DNA of 37,888 bases from Bacillus sp. AFS098217 (GCF_002551815.1 NZ_NVPR01000022.1:1-37888), one strand, 5' to 3'; shown: positions 23,995-32,288, counted from the stretch's first letter. Translations and numbers: made by a program. Notes: generated by a model not told the origin, from the letters alone.

Positions 23995-24891
23995 ATGGAA
24001 TTGTTTCAGTTACCGAAAGCATTCCTGCAAATGAATACAATCTTTATCTCAATTTTAATTGAAGCACTGCCATTTGTGCTAATTGGTGTATTTATTTCAG
24101 GATTCATTCAAATGTTTGTGACAGAAGATATGGTGGCAAAATGGATGCCGAAAAATCGATTTCTGTCTGTGTTATTAGCCACTTTTCTTGGCATGATGTT
24201 TCCAGGGTGTGAATGTGGCATCGTTCCAATTGTAAGACGGCTAATTGGAAAAGGTGTTCCGCCATACGCTGGAATTGCATTTATGTTAACGGGGCCAATT
24301 ATTAACCCGGTTGTATTATTTGCAACGTACGTTGCATTCGGAAGTAGTATGCATATGGTGTGGTATCGTTCCATTGTAGCCATTGTTGTAGCTATTATCG
24401 TTGGACTTATATTATCATTTATGTTTAAAGATCATCAACTACGTGATGAACATTTCCCAGAGGTGGATCATAAGCGTTCTTTGCGTAAAAAGATGTGGGA
24501 CGTATGTACACATGCTGTTGAAGAGTTTTTCTCAATGGGGAAATACTTAGTAATAGGGGCATTAATTGCTGCTGCAGTTCAAACATTTGTACAAACTTCA
24601 ACACTACTTTCTATAGGACAAGGACCGTTCTCTTCATCAGCCGTTATGATGGGACTTGCGTATATTTTATCATTATGTTCAGAAGCGGATGCTTTTATTG
24701 CATCTTCGTTCCAAAGTACATTTTCAACAGCATCAATTGTCGCGTTCCTCGTCTATGGACCGATGGTGGATATTAAAAATATGTTTATGATGCTTGCGAC
24801 ATTTAAAACAAAATTTGTAATTGTTGTGATAGCTACAGTTACACTTGTAGTTTATGCAAGCTCACTACTCATTTATGCGATGGGGTGGTAG
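23995..24891 (+). CDS. Permease, YcgR/YraQ (COG0701) family
   Basis: A 298-residue integral membrane protein with about eight hydrophobic segments. The family signatures are GMMFPGCECGIVPIVRRLIGKG and AFMLTGPIINPVVLFATYVAF in the first half and SLCSEADAFIASSF in the second. The conserved Cys-x-Cys and Ser-Glu-Ala-Asp suggest handling of a metal or sulphur species, but the substrate is unproven. The ATG at 23995 follows TGGAGGAAATACATC. The next gene starts three bases after its stop. The pair matches ycgR-ycgQ of B. subtilis and is surely one operon. Confidence 0.88.
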   Translation: MELFQLPKAFLQMNTIFISILIEALPFVLIGVFISGFIQMFVTEDMVAKWMPKNRFLSVLLATFLGMMFPGCECGIVPIVRRLIGKGVPPYAGIAFMLTGPIINPVVLFATYVAFGSSMHMVWYRSIVAIVVAIIVGLILSFMFKDHQLRDEHFPEVDHKRSLRKKMWDVCTHAVEEFFSMGKYLVIGALIAAAVQTFVQTSTLLSIGQGPFSSSAVMMGLAYILSLCSEADAFIASSFQSTFSTASIVAFLVYGPMVDIKNMFMMLATFKTKFVIVVIATVTLVVYASSLLIYAMGW

Positions 24892-24894
24892 GTT

Positions 24895-25764
24895 ATGTTT
24901 CGGGCATATATTTTACTCGGGTTTACAATCTTAATTACGCAGCTTCATATTTCAGGTAATATAACAAAGTATATAAATATGAAGTACGCATATTTATCAA
25001 AAACAGCTGCAATTATTTTAGGGTTTTTAACACTTATTCAAATCATTGTTGTTTTCCAAAAAGAGCATAAAAAGGAAAAAGAGCAGCATGATTGCAGTTG
25101 TAACCACAATCATTGTGGGCATGATCATTCAAAAGATGAAAATACATGGTGGAAACGGACTTTTGCGTATACATTATTTTGTTTCCCTATTATTTCAGGA
25201 CTATTCTTTCCAATTGCAACATTAGATTCGGATATTGTTAAAACAAAAGGTTTTCATTTTCCTGTTGCGCAGGCAGGAAGTACAGATCCATTTATGACAA
25301 GGCAGTTTTTAAGACCCGATACGAGTATTTATTACGGGAAAGAAGGCTATCGTGGTGTAATGGAAAAAGGGAAAAAAGAATACGTCACAAAAGATAATAT
25401 TGCCTTGAAGGATGAAGATTTCTTAAAAGGTATGGAGACAATTTATAATTATCCTGGTGAGTTTACAGGTAAGACACTTTCGTTTAAAGGATTTGTTTTC
25501 CGCGATGATTCTTCAAAGAAAGAACAATATTTCTTATTTCGATTTGGTATTATTCATTGCGTAGCCGATTCAGGTGTATATGGTATGTTAGTGAAAAAAC
25601 CAGAGGGAGTAGAGTGGAAGAATGATGATTGGATTCAAGTAGAAGGAACAATTTCAACTGAATTTTATCAACCATTCCATGCAAATATTCCTGTTTTAGA
25701 AGTAACAAAATGGAATAAAGTTGAACAGCCGAAAGAACAATATGTATTTAGAGGAGCCGATTGA
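24895..25764 (+). CDS. TIGR03943 (YcgQ-like) partner of the permease
   Basis: A 289-residue protein with two hydrophobic segments near the N terminus (about residues 3-20 and 36-53) and a third at about 90-108. Between the second and third lies a Cys/His-rich loop, HDCSCNHNHCGHDHS, that must bind metal. The C-terminal domain of about 180 residues (TIYNYPGEFTGKTLSFKGFVF, FLFRFGIIHCVADSG) would face outside. The TIGR03943 family always accompanies COG0701 permeases. The start is ATG, with GGGGTGGTAGG as ribosome site overlapping the end of the permease gene. The metal-binding loop hints at zinc. Confidence 0.87.
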   Translation: MFRAYILLGFTILITQLHISGNITKYINMKYAYLSKTAAIILGFLTLIQIIVVFQKEHKKEKEQHDCSCNHNHCGHDHSKDENTWWKRTFAYTLFCFPIISGLFFPIATLDSDIVKTKGFHFPVAQAGSTDPFMTRQFLRPDTSIYYGKEGYRGVMEKGKKEYVTKDNIALKDEDFLKGMETIYNYPGEFTGKTLSFKGFVFRDDSSKKEQYFLFRFGIIHCVADSGVYGMLVKKPEGVEWKNDDWIQVEGTISTEFYQPFHANIPVLEVTKWNKVEQPKEQYVFRGAD

Positions 25765-25787
25765 TTCATAAAATCGGTTCTTTTTTC
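25754..25787 (+). terminator. Terminator of the permease operon
   Basis: GAGCCGATT pairs with AATCGGTTC (one G-U) and is followed by T6; it overlaps the stop codon. Confidence 0.85.
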
Positions 25788-25915
25788 TAGACGAGAAGTT
25801 ATAAATATTGTTAGTATATAATATGTAGTTCACCTAGTGTATTATTTATCGTATTAGGGGAAATAAAAGGATTACAATATGTTAAAGTAACTGAATGATT
25901 AAAGAGGTGGCAGAA

Positions 25916-26422
25916 ATGGCAGAAGCAAAGGGGAAAACAGTAAATGAATCAAGGGTGTTTAAAACAAGTCGTGTCTTTCCGACAGATTTGAACGATCATA
26001 ACACATTATTTGGGGGGAAAATATTAGCTGAAATGGATATGATCGCATCTATCTCAGCAACTAGGCATTCAAGAATGGAATGTGTAACTGCATCGATGGA
26101 CTGGGTAGATTTCTTACATCCAGTTCGTTCTACAGATTGTGTGAGCTATGAATCGTTTGTTATTTGGACAGGACGAACTTCAATGGAAGTATTTGTGAAA
26201 GTAGTAGCAGAAGATCTAATATCAGGTAATAAACGTATCGCAGCAACATCGTTTGTTACATTTGTTGCACTTGGGAAGGAAAATAATCCAGTTCCAGTTC
26301 CGCGTGTTATTCCAGAAACAGAAGGAGAAAAAAAATTGCATGAGATTGCTGTTTTGCGTGCACAACAACGTCATATTCGAAAAGCAGAAAGTAAGAAAAT
26401 AGCAACTTTGTTAACTTTATAA
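25916..26422 (+). CDS. Acyl-CoA thioesterase, hotdog fold (YkhA-like)
   Basis: A 168-residue thioesterase that hydrolyses acyl-CoA to fatty acid and CoA. The motif VFPTDLNDHNTLFGGKILAEMD carries the catalytic Asn and Asp region of the ACOT/YciA/YkhA group, and ASMDWVDFLHPV and GRTSMEVFVKV follow. It has a single hotdog domain and should act as a hexamer. The ATG at 25916 follows AAGAGGTGGCAGAA; the GTG/ATG codons upstream have no better site. A strong bidirectional terminator lies downstream. Confidence 0.9.
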   Translation: MAEAKGKTVNESRVFKTSRVFPTDLNDHNTLFGGKILAEMDMIASISATRHSRMECVTASMDWVDFLHPVRSTDCVSYESFVIWTGRTSMEVFVKVVAEDLISGNKRIAATSFVTFVALGKENNPVPVPRVIPETEGEKKLHEIAVLRAQQRHIRKAESKKIATLLTL

Positions 26423-26463
26423 GTGGAATTGCATTTGAGAATAGTGCATGGAAAATTGAAATG

Positions 26464-26503
26464 AAAAGCGGACACCTAAAAATAGGTGTCCGCTTTTATA
26501 GTT
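26464..26503. terminator. Bidirectional terminator
   Basis: AAAAGCGGACACCT pairs perfectly with AGGTGTCCGCTTTT (26484-26497). It serves the thioesterase gene and the convergent yjcZ-like gene. Confidence 0.9.
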
Positions 26504-26534
26504 TTTTATGCGCATATCGTATTGGGATAGCTAA

Positions 26535-26621
26535 CTAGCAAAAGCAAGCAGCACCTACGATAATTAAGAGGATAAATAATACGACAAGTAAAGCAAATCC
26601 ATTGCCATGTGCGAAGCCCAT
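26535..26621 (-). CDS. YjcZ-family sporulation peptide, 28 residues
   Basis: A tiny gene encoding MGFAHGNGFALLVVLFILL, then IIVGAACFC. This is the pattern of YjcZ-family sporulation proteins: a Gly-rich start, a single hydrophobic helix (LLVVLFILLIIVG) and a Cys-containing end. The ATG follows AAGGAGGAAATAACT, a perfect ribosome site. The peptide should be membrane-bound. A CATATTGTA box upstream resembles a SigK -10. Function in the family is unknown. Confidence 0.85.
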   Translation of the reverse strand: MGFAHGNGFALLVVLFILLIIVGAACFC

Positions 26622-26654
26622 AGTTATTTCCTCCTTTTATTTTAAGATACAACA

Positions 26655-26663
26655 TACAATATG
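26655..26663 (-). promoter_or_regulatory. Possible SigK -10 of the yjcZ-like gene
   Basis: CATATTGTA on the minus strand, identical to the -10 of the cotG-like gene; the expected AC at -35 is not at the right spacing. Confidence 0.35.
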
Positions 26664-26781
26664 CAAATCCATATTTGTTTGACAGGGACATATATCATGA
26701 AGGTATGGATTTTTCTTGTATGTTAACGTGAAAAAAAGGAAAGATATAGGAATAACAGCGTATAAAGAAAGGATATTATCC

Positions 26782-27966
26782 ATGAAACACTTTATAGGTT
26801 TTATGATATGTCTCATAGGTGTATTCATATGGATGAACATCGATGTAGAAATGGGGAAAAAAATGGCTGGTGGGTATGAAATATCAAAAATTCGTTATGG
26901 TAATTTCAAATTATTTGTCGATGGAGAGGATTTGTATCAAAAATTATTTGATGATATAAATCGTGCAGAAAAGTACGTGTATATTCATTTTTACATCGTA
27001 GGTAAAGATGAAGTAAGTCATAAATTCTTACAATTATTAGAGAGGAAGGCCTCAAGCGGTGTAGATGTGAAGTTATCAGTAGACCGAATTGGTGGCTATA
27101 AAGTTAAGAAAAAAGTGATCGAACATTTAAAAGGAAAGGGTGTTAAGTTTACTTTTAGTAAAAAGCCTAAGTTTAAAAATCTTTTTTATTCCCTGCAGCA
27201 ACGCAATCATCGGCGTATTGTAGCGATAGATGGAAAAGTATCGTACATTGGTGGTTTTAATATAGGAAAGGAGTATCTCGGCCAAGATCCTACATTTGGG
27301 GAATGGCGTGATTATCAGATGCGTATTGAAGGAGATGGAGCAATTGATATGGAACGACAATTTGCAGAAGATTGGCAAGCAGATACTGGTGAAAAGCTTC
27401 CTTTGTACGAAGGTCCAGCTATAGAGGGGGAGGCAAAATATCAATATGTGTTTTCAAATGGAAAAGGGTTATGGCAAGAATACAGTGTATTATTAAAGAA
27501 GGCTAAGAAATCATTGATTATTGCAACACCGTATTTTGTACCAAGTAAGGAAATGATGAACGGGTTACAAGAAGCGTTAGGGCGTGGGGTGAGAGTGAAG
27601 ATTCTTGTTCCCTTTAAAAGTGATGCCATATTACTAAAACAAGCTGCTTATCCCCATTTGAAAAACATGTTGGATGCTGGTGCGGAAATCTATCAGTACC
27701 GGAATGGATTTTTTCATGGGAAAGTGACAATCATCGATGATACAAGTGTTGATGTAGGAACAGCTAATTTTGATAATCGGAGTTTTTATATCAATACAGA
27801 GTCGAATTGTTTTATATATGATAAAGCAGTTGTTGCTCAAGTATGGGGACGACTACAAGAAGATTTTTATAAATCTAAACGTTTTTCTGATAGAGATTTT
27901 GAAGAAATCAATAGCTGGGATTGGTTTCTAGCAAGAATAGCAAATGTTCTAGCACCATATTTATAA
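26782..27966 (+). CDS. cls: Cardiolipin synthase, minor type (YwjE-like)
   Basis: A 394-residue phospholipase D-superfamily enzyme that condenses two phosphatidylglycerols to cardiolipin. One N-terminal membrane helix (residues 4-19) anchors it. There are two HKD modules. The first reads NHRRIVAID (His143, Arg145, Asp150), with Arg where Lys is expected. The second, HGKVTIIDD (His312, Lys314, Asp319), is intact and followed by GTANFDNRSF. The single helix and length fit B. subtilis YwjE rather than the two-helix ClsA. The ATG at 26782 follows AAAGGATATTATCC; the frame upstream is AT-rich leader. Confidence 0.9.
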   Translation: MKHFIGFMICLIGVFIWMNIDVEMGKKMAGGYEISKIRYGNFKLFVDGEDLYQKLFDDINRAEKYVYIHFYIVGKDEVSHKFLQLLERKASSGVDVKLSVDRIGGYKVKKKVIEHLKGKGVKFTFSKKPKFKNLFYSLQQRNHRRIVAIDGKVSYIGGFNIGKEYLGQDPTFGEWRDYQMRIEGDGAIDMERQFAEDWQADTGEKLPLYEGPAIEGEAKYQYVFSNGKGLWQEYSVLLKKAKKSLIIATPYFVPSKEMMNGLQEALGRGVRVKILVPFKSDAILLKQAAYPHLKNMLDAGAEIYQYRNGFFHGKVTIIDDTSVDVGTANFDNRSFYINTESNCFIYDKAVVAQVWGRLQEDFYKSKRFSDRDFEEINSWDWFLARIANVLAPYL

Positions 27967-27996
27967 CATATAGTAAAGAAGAAAGGAGGTAGTCTT

Positions 27997-28455
27997 ATGA
28001 ATTGTATGGAAGAGTTAATGAGCTTTACTTATACGCTTATATATAAAATTGGAGAGTATATGAATAGGATTCACGATGAAGAGCTAAAGGATATATTACA
28101 GCAACATCTACCTTATATGCTACAAGCATATAATGAGCAAGTAAATTTTCAAGAAGGAGAAAATTTACAGCATATGATTTGTGAACAGCTAAAGTCTCCC
28201 TTTATACAAGATGATGTAGAGATGAAAAGCATCCACATAGGGGATATAGGAATTGCTATTTCTTATATTTCGCATTTGAAAAGACTAGCACTAAATTTTG
28301 CTCAAGTTGCTGTAGAAGTTGCTAATCCAGAATTTCGATCTTTTTTAGAAAGCTGTTTTGTGAAAATGAATCGTTATGCATATAGTGTGTGGCAATATGT
28401 AGTGAAGAAAGAATATAAAATTGAAGATATATATATAAATGAAAAATTTGCATAG
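27997..28455 (+). CDS. CotF-like spore coat protein
   Basis: A 152-residue helical protein. The segment IGDIGIAISYISHLKRLALNFAQVAVEVANPEFRSFLESC follows the pattern of the coat F domain, a ferritin-like helical bundle ('...LISAKSGVRNYA...ECATPEVR...'). The N-terminal half (YTLIYKIGEYMNRIHDEELKDILQQHLPYMLQAYNEQV) looks like a second, more divergent copy of the bundle. It has no signal peptide, as expected for a mother-cell coat protein. The ATG follows GAAAGGAGGTAGTCTT. It is 30 bases after cls, so readthrough from cls is possible. Confidence 0.65.
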   Translation: MNCMEELMSFTYTLIYKIGEYMNRIHDEELKDILQQHLPYMLQAYNEQVNFQEGENLQHMICEQLKSPFIQDDVEMKSIHIGDIGIAISYISHLKRLALNFAQVAVEVANPEFRSFLESCFVKMNRYAYSVWQYVVKKEYKIEDIYINEKFA

Positions 28456-28486
28456 AAAAAAGACGGCTACTATGCCGTCTTCTTTC
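28455..28486. terminator. Bidirectional terminator
   Basis: AGACGGC (28461-28467) pairs with GCCGTCT (28474-28480), with T tracts on both sides. It separates the coat gene from the convergent SDR gene. Confidence 0.8.
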
Positions 28487-28494
28487 TATAAAAA

Positions 28495-29280
28495 TTATAA
28501 ACTTTTCACCATTCCGCCATCCACAAGGAAAGATTGGCCAGTCATATATGTATTTGCATCAGATGCAAGGAATGTAGCAAATGCTGCGAATTCGCTAGGG
28601 CGGCCATATCTTCCGAGAGGGATAATGGCTTCATATTGTTTTTGAACATCTTCTACTGTAATTCCACGCTTTTCAGCAGCTGTTTCATCTAAAGAAGCAA
28701 TGCGATCTGTAGCGATACGTCCTGGTGCAATGGTATTAATTAAAATGTTGTATGGAGCAAGTTCAGATGCTAATGTTTTTGCTAAGCCTGTAATGCCGAC
28801 GCGGAATGTATTTGATAATAATAATCCGGGAATAGGCTCTTTAATAGAAGATGAAGCGATATTGATAATTTTACCACCTTGTTCTTTCATATATGGAAGT
28901 ACTTCACGAATCATACGGACATAACTTAATAAATTGAGCTCAAATGAATGATACCAATCTTCATCTGTTAGTTGTTCAAATGTACCTGGTTTAGGACCGC
29001 CAGCATTGTTAACTAAAATGTTAATTGTTCCAAAAGTTTGTACAGTATATTCTACCGCTTGTTTGATATTTTCTTTGTCTGTAACATCGCAAACTGTATA
29101 CATAACATTTCCTTTGCTTAGAGCAGTCAGCTCTTTTTGTAAGGACATTAGTTTTTCCTTATTACGGCTCAGTAGCATAACATTTGTTCCTTCTTTTACA
29201 AGCTCTGTAGCGATTGCTTTTCCTAAACCTTGACTAGAAGCAACAATAAGGGCTGTTTTTCCTGATAATCCAAGTTCCAT
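28495..29280 (-). CDS. SDR-family protein lacking the canonical YxxxK
   Basis: A 261-residue short-chain dehydrogenase fold. Present are the nucleotide loop (IVASSQGLGKA, 12-22), NNAG (91-94), the Ser of the active site (IASSS, 143-145), LINTIAPGRIATDR and a C-terminal YMTGQSFLVDGGM. At the catalytic Tyr-x-x-x-Lys the sequence reads SNTFR (156-160), so Tyr is Ser and Lys is Arg. A recognised SDR subgroup with 'LSNTFR'-type sites exists; its activity is unclear. The ATG at 29280 follows AAGAAAGGTTGATACAT; the TTG at 29289 overlaps that site. Annotation as FabG would be misleading. Confidence 0.85.
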   Translation of the reverse strand: MELGLSGKTALIVASSQGLGKAIATELVKEGTNVMLLSRNKEKLMSLQKELTALSKGNVMYTVCDVTDKENIKQAVEYTVQTFGTINILVNNAGGPKPGTFEQLTDEDWYHSFELNLLSYVRMIREVLPYMKEQGGKIINIASSSIKEPIPGLLLSNTFRVGITGLAKTLASELAPYNILINTIAPGRIATDRIASLDETAAEKRGITVEDVQKQYEAIIPLGRYGRPSEFAAFATFLASDANTYMTGQSFLVDGGMVKSL

Positions 29281-29466
29281 ATGTATCAACCTTTCTTTTT
29301 TATATTCCTTTTATTATAGATGAAAATGTTTCAAAAGAAAAATATACGATTTTGTTATCAGAAATTTTACAAATATTTACGGTATGTTTACTGTTTTCTA
29401 ATATTCTCTTTAAAAATGAGAAGTAATATGAGATTGTACATATTCTATCAAAAGGAGGATAAGCAA

Positions 29467-29646
29467 ATGAATAAATGGGTTAAGTCATTAACTGCTATGG
29501 CACTTGCGAGCTCTTTATTTATGGTAGGGTGCAGTAAAGATGAAGGTAAAAAGAAGGATGAGGACTCAACAACGCAGCAAGACGAAAAGAAAGATCAGGA
29601 AACGAGCAAGGATAGTACTTCTTCAGATTCAAAAGAAAAGAAATAA
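29467..29646 (+). CDS. Small Lys/Ser/Asp-rich lipoprotein
   Basis: A 59-residue preprotein. The signal peptide MNKWVKSLTAMALASSLFMVGC ends in a lipobox with Cys22. The mature part of 38 residues is entirely hydrophilic (SKDEGKKKDEDSTTQQDEKK...), with no fold expected, so it is likely a flexible surface-anchored tail. The ATG follows AAAAGGAGGATAAGCAA. I do not know a function. It is monocistronic with a good terminator. Confidence 0.8.
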   Translation: MNKWVKSLTAMALASSLFMVGCSKDEGKKKDEDSTTQQDEKKDQETSKDSTSSDSKEKK

Positions 29647-29668
29647 GTTTGTTTTATAGTATATAGCA

Positions 29669-29699
29669 GAGCTTCCTCAATCAATGAGGAAGCTTTTTA
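29669..29699 (+). terminator. Terminator of the small lipoprotein gene
   Basis: AGCTTCCTCA (29670-29679) pairs with TGAGGAAGCT (29685-29694) and is followed by T. Confidence 0.9.
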
Positions 29700-29759
29700 G
29701 TTGTATATTTTCTGTTTGTACGAAACAATAGAAGAAAAGAAATAGTAAGGAGGACACAG

Positions 29760-30380
29760 ATGAGAGTATGTATATTTGGAGCAACGGGTAGAGTTGGATC
29801 GCGATTAATGAAGCTAGCATTACAAGCTTCATATCATGTTACAGTATTAGTTCGTGATTCAAATAAGCTTGAGATATCCCATGAAAATCTACAAATAGTA
29901 GAAGGGAATGTATTACATGAAGATGATATAAGAAAGGCATTGAAGAGCGCTAATATTGTTATAAGTGCTCTTGGAACTGACGGGAATGGAACATTGTCAA
30001 AAAGCATGCCAAACATTATTAAACATATGGAAGAGGAGGGGATTGAGAGAATATTTACAATTGGAACAGCAGGTATTTTACAGGCTCGAATAAATCCGAA
30101 TGTATATCGATTTCAATCAGAAGAGTCGAAAAGAAGATCGACAAAGGCTGCTGAAGATCATTTAGCCGCGTATATGCTGCTTAAAAATAGTAGACTATGC
30201 TGGACGATTGTTTGTCCGACACATTTGCTTGATGGAGAAGGGACGGGGATATATCGAACGGAACAGGATATGTTACCGGTAGATGGATCAAAGATTACAG
30301 TTGGGGATACTGCTCATTTTATGTGGTCTTTATTGAATGAAAAAACGTATAAAAATAGCCGTGCAGGCATTGCATATTAA
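29760..30380 (+). CDS. NAD(P)H-binding protein (YwnB-like)
   Basis: A 206-residue Rossmann-fold protein of the NAD(P)-binding atypical SDR group. It starts MRVCIFGATGRVGSRLMKLAL (GATGRVG loop) and has NIVISALGTDG and RIFTIGTAGILQA in place of the usual active-site segment; no YxxxK is evident at the expected place. WTIVCPTHLLDGEGTGIYRT is typical of the YwnB/BLVRB-like family. The substrate is unknown. The ATG follows AAGGAGGACACAG. It converges on the DUF456 gene. Confidence 0.8.
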   Translation: MRVCIFGATGRVGSRLMKLALQASYHVTVLVRDSNKLEISHENLQIVEGNVLHEDDIRKALKSANIVISALGTDGNGTLSKSMPNIIKHMEEEGIERIFTIGTAGILQARINPNVYRFQSEESKRRSTKAAEDHLAAYMLLKNSRLCWTIVCPTHLLDGEGTGIYRTEQDMLPVDGSKITVGDTAHFMWSLLNEKTYKNSRAGIAY

Positions 30381-30406
30381 AAAACCATCCCTGAAAAGGG
30401 ATGGTT
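30378..30406 (-). terminator. Terminator of the minus-strand DUF456 operon
   Basis: AACCATCCCT pairs with AGGGATGGTT. A T run follows only on the minus strand, so it ends the DUF456 transcript; it overlaps that stop codon. Confidence 0.75.
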
Positions 30407-30887
30407 AAAAAATGATATAACAAATAAAGATGATAATCATAATGATTTGTAAAATGGCTTTTGCTACTGTACTGCTTAAAAATCCAACAACTGTCGCAAT
30501 TCCGACCATAAAGGCTTCTTTTGGTGTCTTTTTATGCATTATTTCTGTTATAAAGACAGACAAAAATGGGATGATAATGAGACCAAATGGCGGGAAGAAA
30601 AAGGAGCCGACAATAATGGAGATCATCCCAACACGTTCGCCCCATTTTGTACTTCCATATTTTTTTAAGAAATATCCATTTGCAATGAAGTCAGCAATGA
30701 AAATAATAATCGTAAAAATGATTTGAATGATCCAAAAAGAAGTTGTTAATTCTTCAGCGTTTATACCAAAATGATAAATCAAATATCCTGCCCATAGAGC
30801 AAGAATGCCAGGGATAATCGGATAAATAAACGCGATAAATGATACGATAAAACAAGAAATGATACAAAGTGTTAATAAAACAGTCAC
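30405..30887 (-). CDS. DUF456 membrane protein (YqgC-like)
   Basis: A 160-residue, very hydrophobic protein with four or five membrane segments. YPIIPGILALWAGYLIYHFG and the Gly/Pro-rich VGSFFFPPFGLIIIPFLSVFITE carrying helix-hairpin glycines are characteristic of DUF456. Function is unknown. The start is GTG, with AAGGAG seven bases upstream, inside the end of the upstream gene. The stop of the CBS-domain transporter is one base before this GTG, so translation is probably coupled. Confidence 0.83.
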   Translation of the reverse strand: MTVLLTLCIISCFIVSFIAFIYPIIPGILALWAGYLIYHFGINAEELTTSFWIIQIIFTIIIFIADFIANGYFLKKYGSTKWGERVGMISIIVGSFFFPPFGLIIIPFLSVFITEIMHKKTPKEAFMVGIATVVGFLSSTVAKAILQIIMIIIFICYIIF

Positions 30888-30888
30888 C

Positions 30889-32196
30889 TTATAGCTCCTT
30901 TATACTATCTAGTTTATGTACAGCAATTTTTTTAATTTGATGGCCATCAAGCTCCAATGCTTTAAATTGAAAACCTGCGTATTCAATTGAATATCCAGGT
31001 TCAATATTTAAATCAATTGCTTGAGAAAGAAGCCAACCACCAATTGTATCTAAATCGCTATCATCAATATGTAAGCCGAACATATCATTTACTTCAGAGA
31101 TAAGCACTTTTCCATCTAGTACGGTGAGCTTAGGTGTTCGTTTTTCAATCATTGGTGATTCATCAGCGTCAAATTCATCTTGAATTTCTCCAATAATTTC
31201 TTCAATAATATCTTCCATTGTTAATAATCCAGCAGTTCCACCATATTCGTCCATTACAATTGCCATTTGGACACGATTCTTTTGAAGATGAATTAAAGTT
31301 TTGCGAATTGGAACGGTTTCAAAGACAGTTAAGACAGGATGAATGTATGCTTTTAATGGCTTGTGAATTCCTTTCGTTTGATCGTGAAAAATTTCTTTTG
31401 TATTTATCATCCCGATAATATCATCTTTATCTTTTTCAATAATTGGATACCGTGTATATTTTTCAGATGCTGCGATGTCCATGTTTTCTTCTAATGTGTT
31501 TTCAGTAGATAAACAAACCATTTCTGTACGAGGTACCATAATTTCTTTGGCAACACGATCATCAAATTCGAAAATATTATTTACATATTTATATTCAATC
31601 TGATTAATTTCGCCACTTTTAAAGCTTTCCCCTAAAATAAGTCGTAATTCTTCTTCTGAGTGAGCAAGCTCATTTTCCTTTGTTGGTTCTAAGCCGAATA
31701 GTTTTGTAAAGAATACGGCTGTACTATTAAGTGACCAAATGAAAGGATACATGATTTTATCAAACCAGATGAGCGGCTTGGCAAATTTCAATGTAATTGC
31801 TTCTGCTTTTTGAATCGCAAAAGATTTTGGAACAAGCTCACCTAATACAACATGGAAAAAGGTAATGACACTAAATGCAATGATAAAAGATAATGTGTTA
31901 GCCATTGTACCGGTAATATTTATTTTTTCAAATAATGGACGTAGTAAGTGTTCTACAGTTGGTTCACCAAGCCAACCAAGTCCTAAAGAAGTGATGGTAA
32001 TACCGAGCTGACAGGCCGATAAATAAACATCTAAGTTAGAAATAACGCTTCTGGCAGCTAGTGCTTGCTTATTTCCTTCATTTGCAAGCTGATCAATTCG
32101 ACTTTTCCGTACTTTTACAACCGCAAATTCGGATGCAACGAAAAAGCCAGAAATGAGAATGAGTACAAAAATGAGAAAAATATTTAATATGTCCAA
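30889..32196 (-). CDS. CNNM/CorC-family transporter with CBS pair (hemolysin III-like, MpfA/YhdP type)
   Basis: A 435-residue membrane protein. The N-terminal CNNM (DUF21) domain has four hydrophobic segments (ISGFFVASEFAVVKVRKSRIDQL; GELVPKSFAIQKAEAITL). Two CBS domains (KEIMVPRTEMVCLS...; MAIVMDEYGGTAGLLTMEDIIEEIIGEIQDEFD) and a C-terminal CorC_HlyC domain (GGWLLSQ) follow. Relatives such as B. subtilis MpfA export Mg2+. The frame opens at TTG (MDILNIF); no ATG is near and a TAG stands 12 bases upstream. The ribosome site before the TTG is poor. It forms an operon with DUF456. Confidence 0.9.
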   Translation of the reverse strand: MDILNIFLIFVLILISGFFVASEFAVVKVRKSRIDQLANEGNKQALAARSVISNLDVYLSACQLGITITSLGLGWLGEPTVEHLLRPLFEKINITGTMANTLSFIIAFSVITFFHVVLGELVPKSFAIQKAEAITLKFAKPLIWFDKIMYPFIWSLNSTAVFFTKLFGLEPTKENELAHSEEELRLILGESFKSGEINQIEYKYVNNIFEFDDRVAKEIMVPRTEMVCLSTENTLEENMDIAASEKYTRYPIIEKDKDDIIGMINTKEIFHDQTKGIHKPLKAYIHPVLTVFETVPIRKTLIHLQKNRVQMAIVMDEYGGTAGLLTMEDIIEEIIGEIQDEFDADESPMIEKRTPKLTVLDGKVLISEVNDMFGLHIDDSDLDTIGGWLLSQAIDLNIEPGYSIEYAGFQFKALELDGHQIKKIAVHKLDSIKEL

Positions 32197-32258
32197 GTGT
32201 GCTCTCTACCCCGAAGTGGGAATAAAGATGTCACCTCCTGCAAGTATGTTATACTTTT

Positions 32259-32288
32259 ATAATAAATCGAAATGAAAATAATAGTCAA
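32259..32288 (-). promoter_or_regulatory. SigA-type promoter of the CBS-domain transporter operon
   Basis: On the minus strand, TTGACT (32283-32288), 18 bases, then TATTAT (32259-32264). A perfect AGGAGGT lies downstream at 32233-32239, but 37 bases before the TTG start. Confidence 0.6.
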
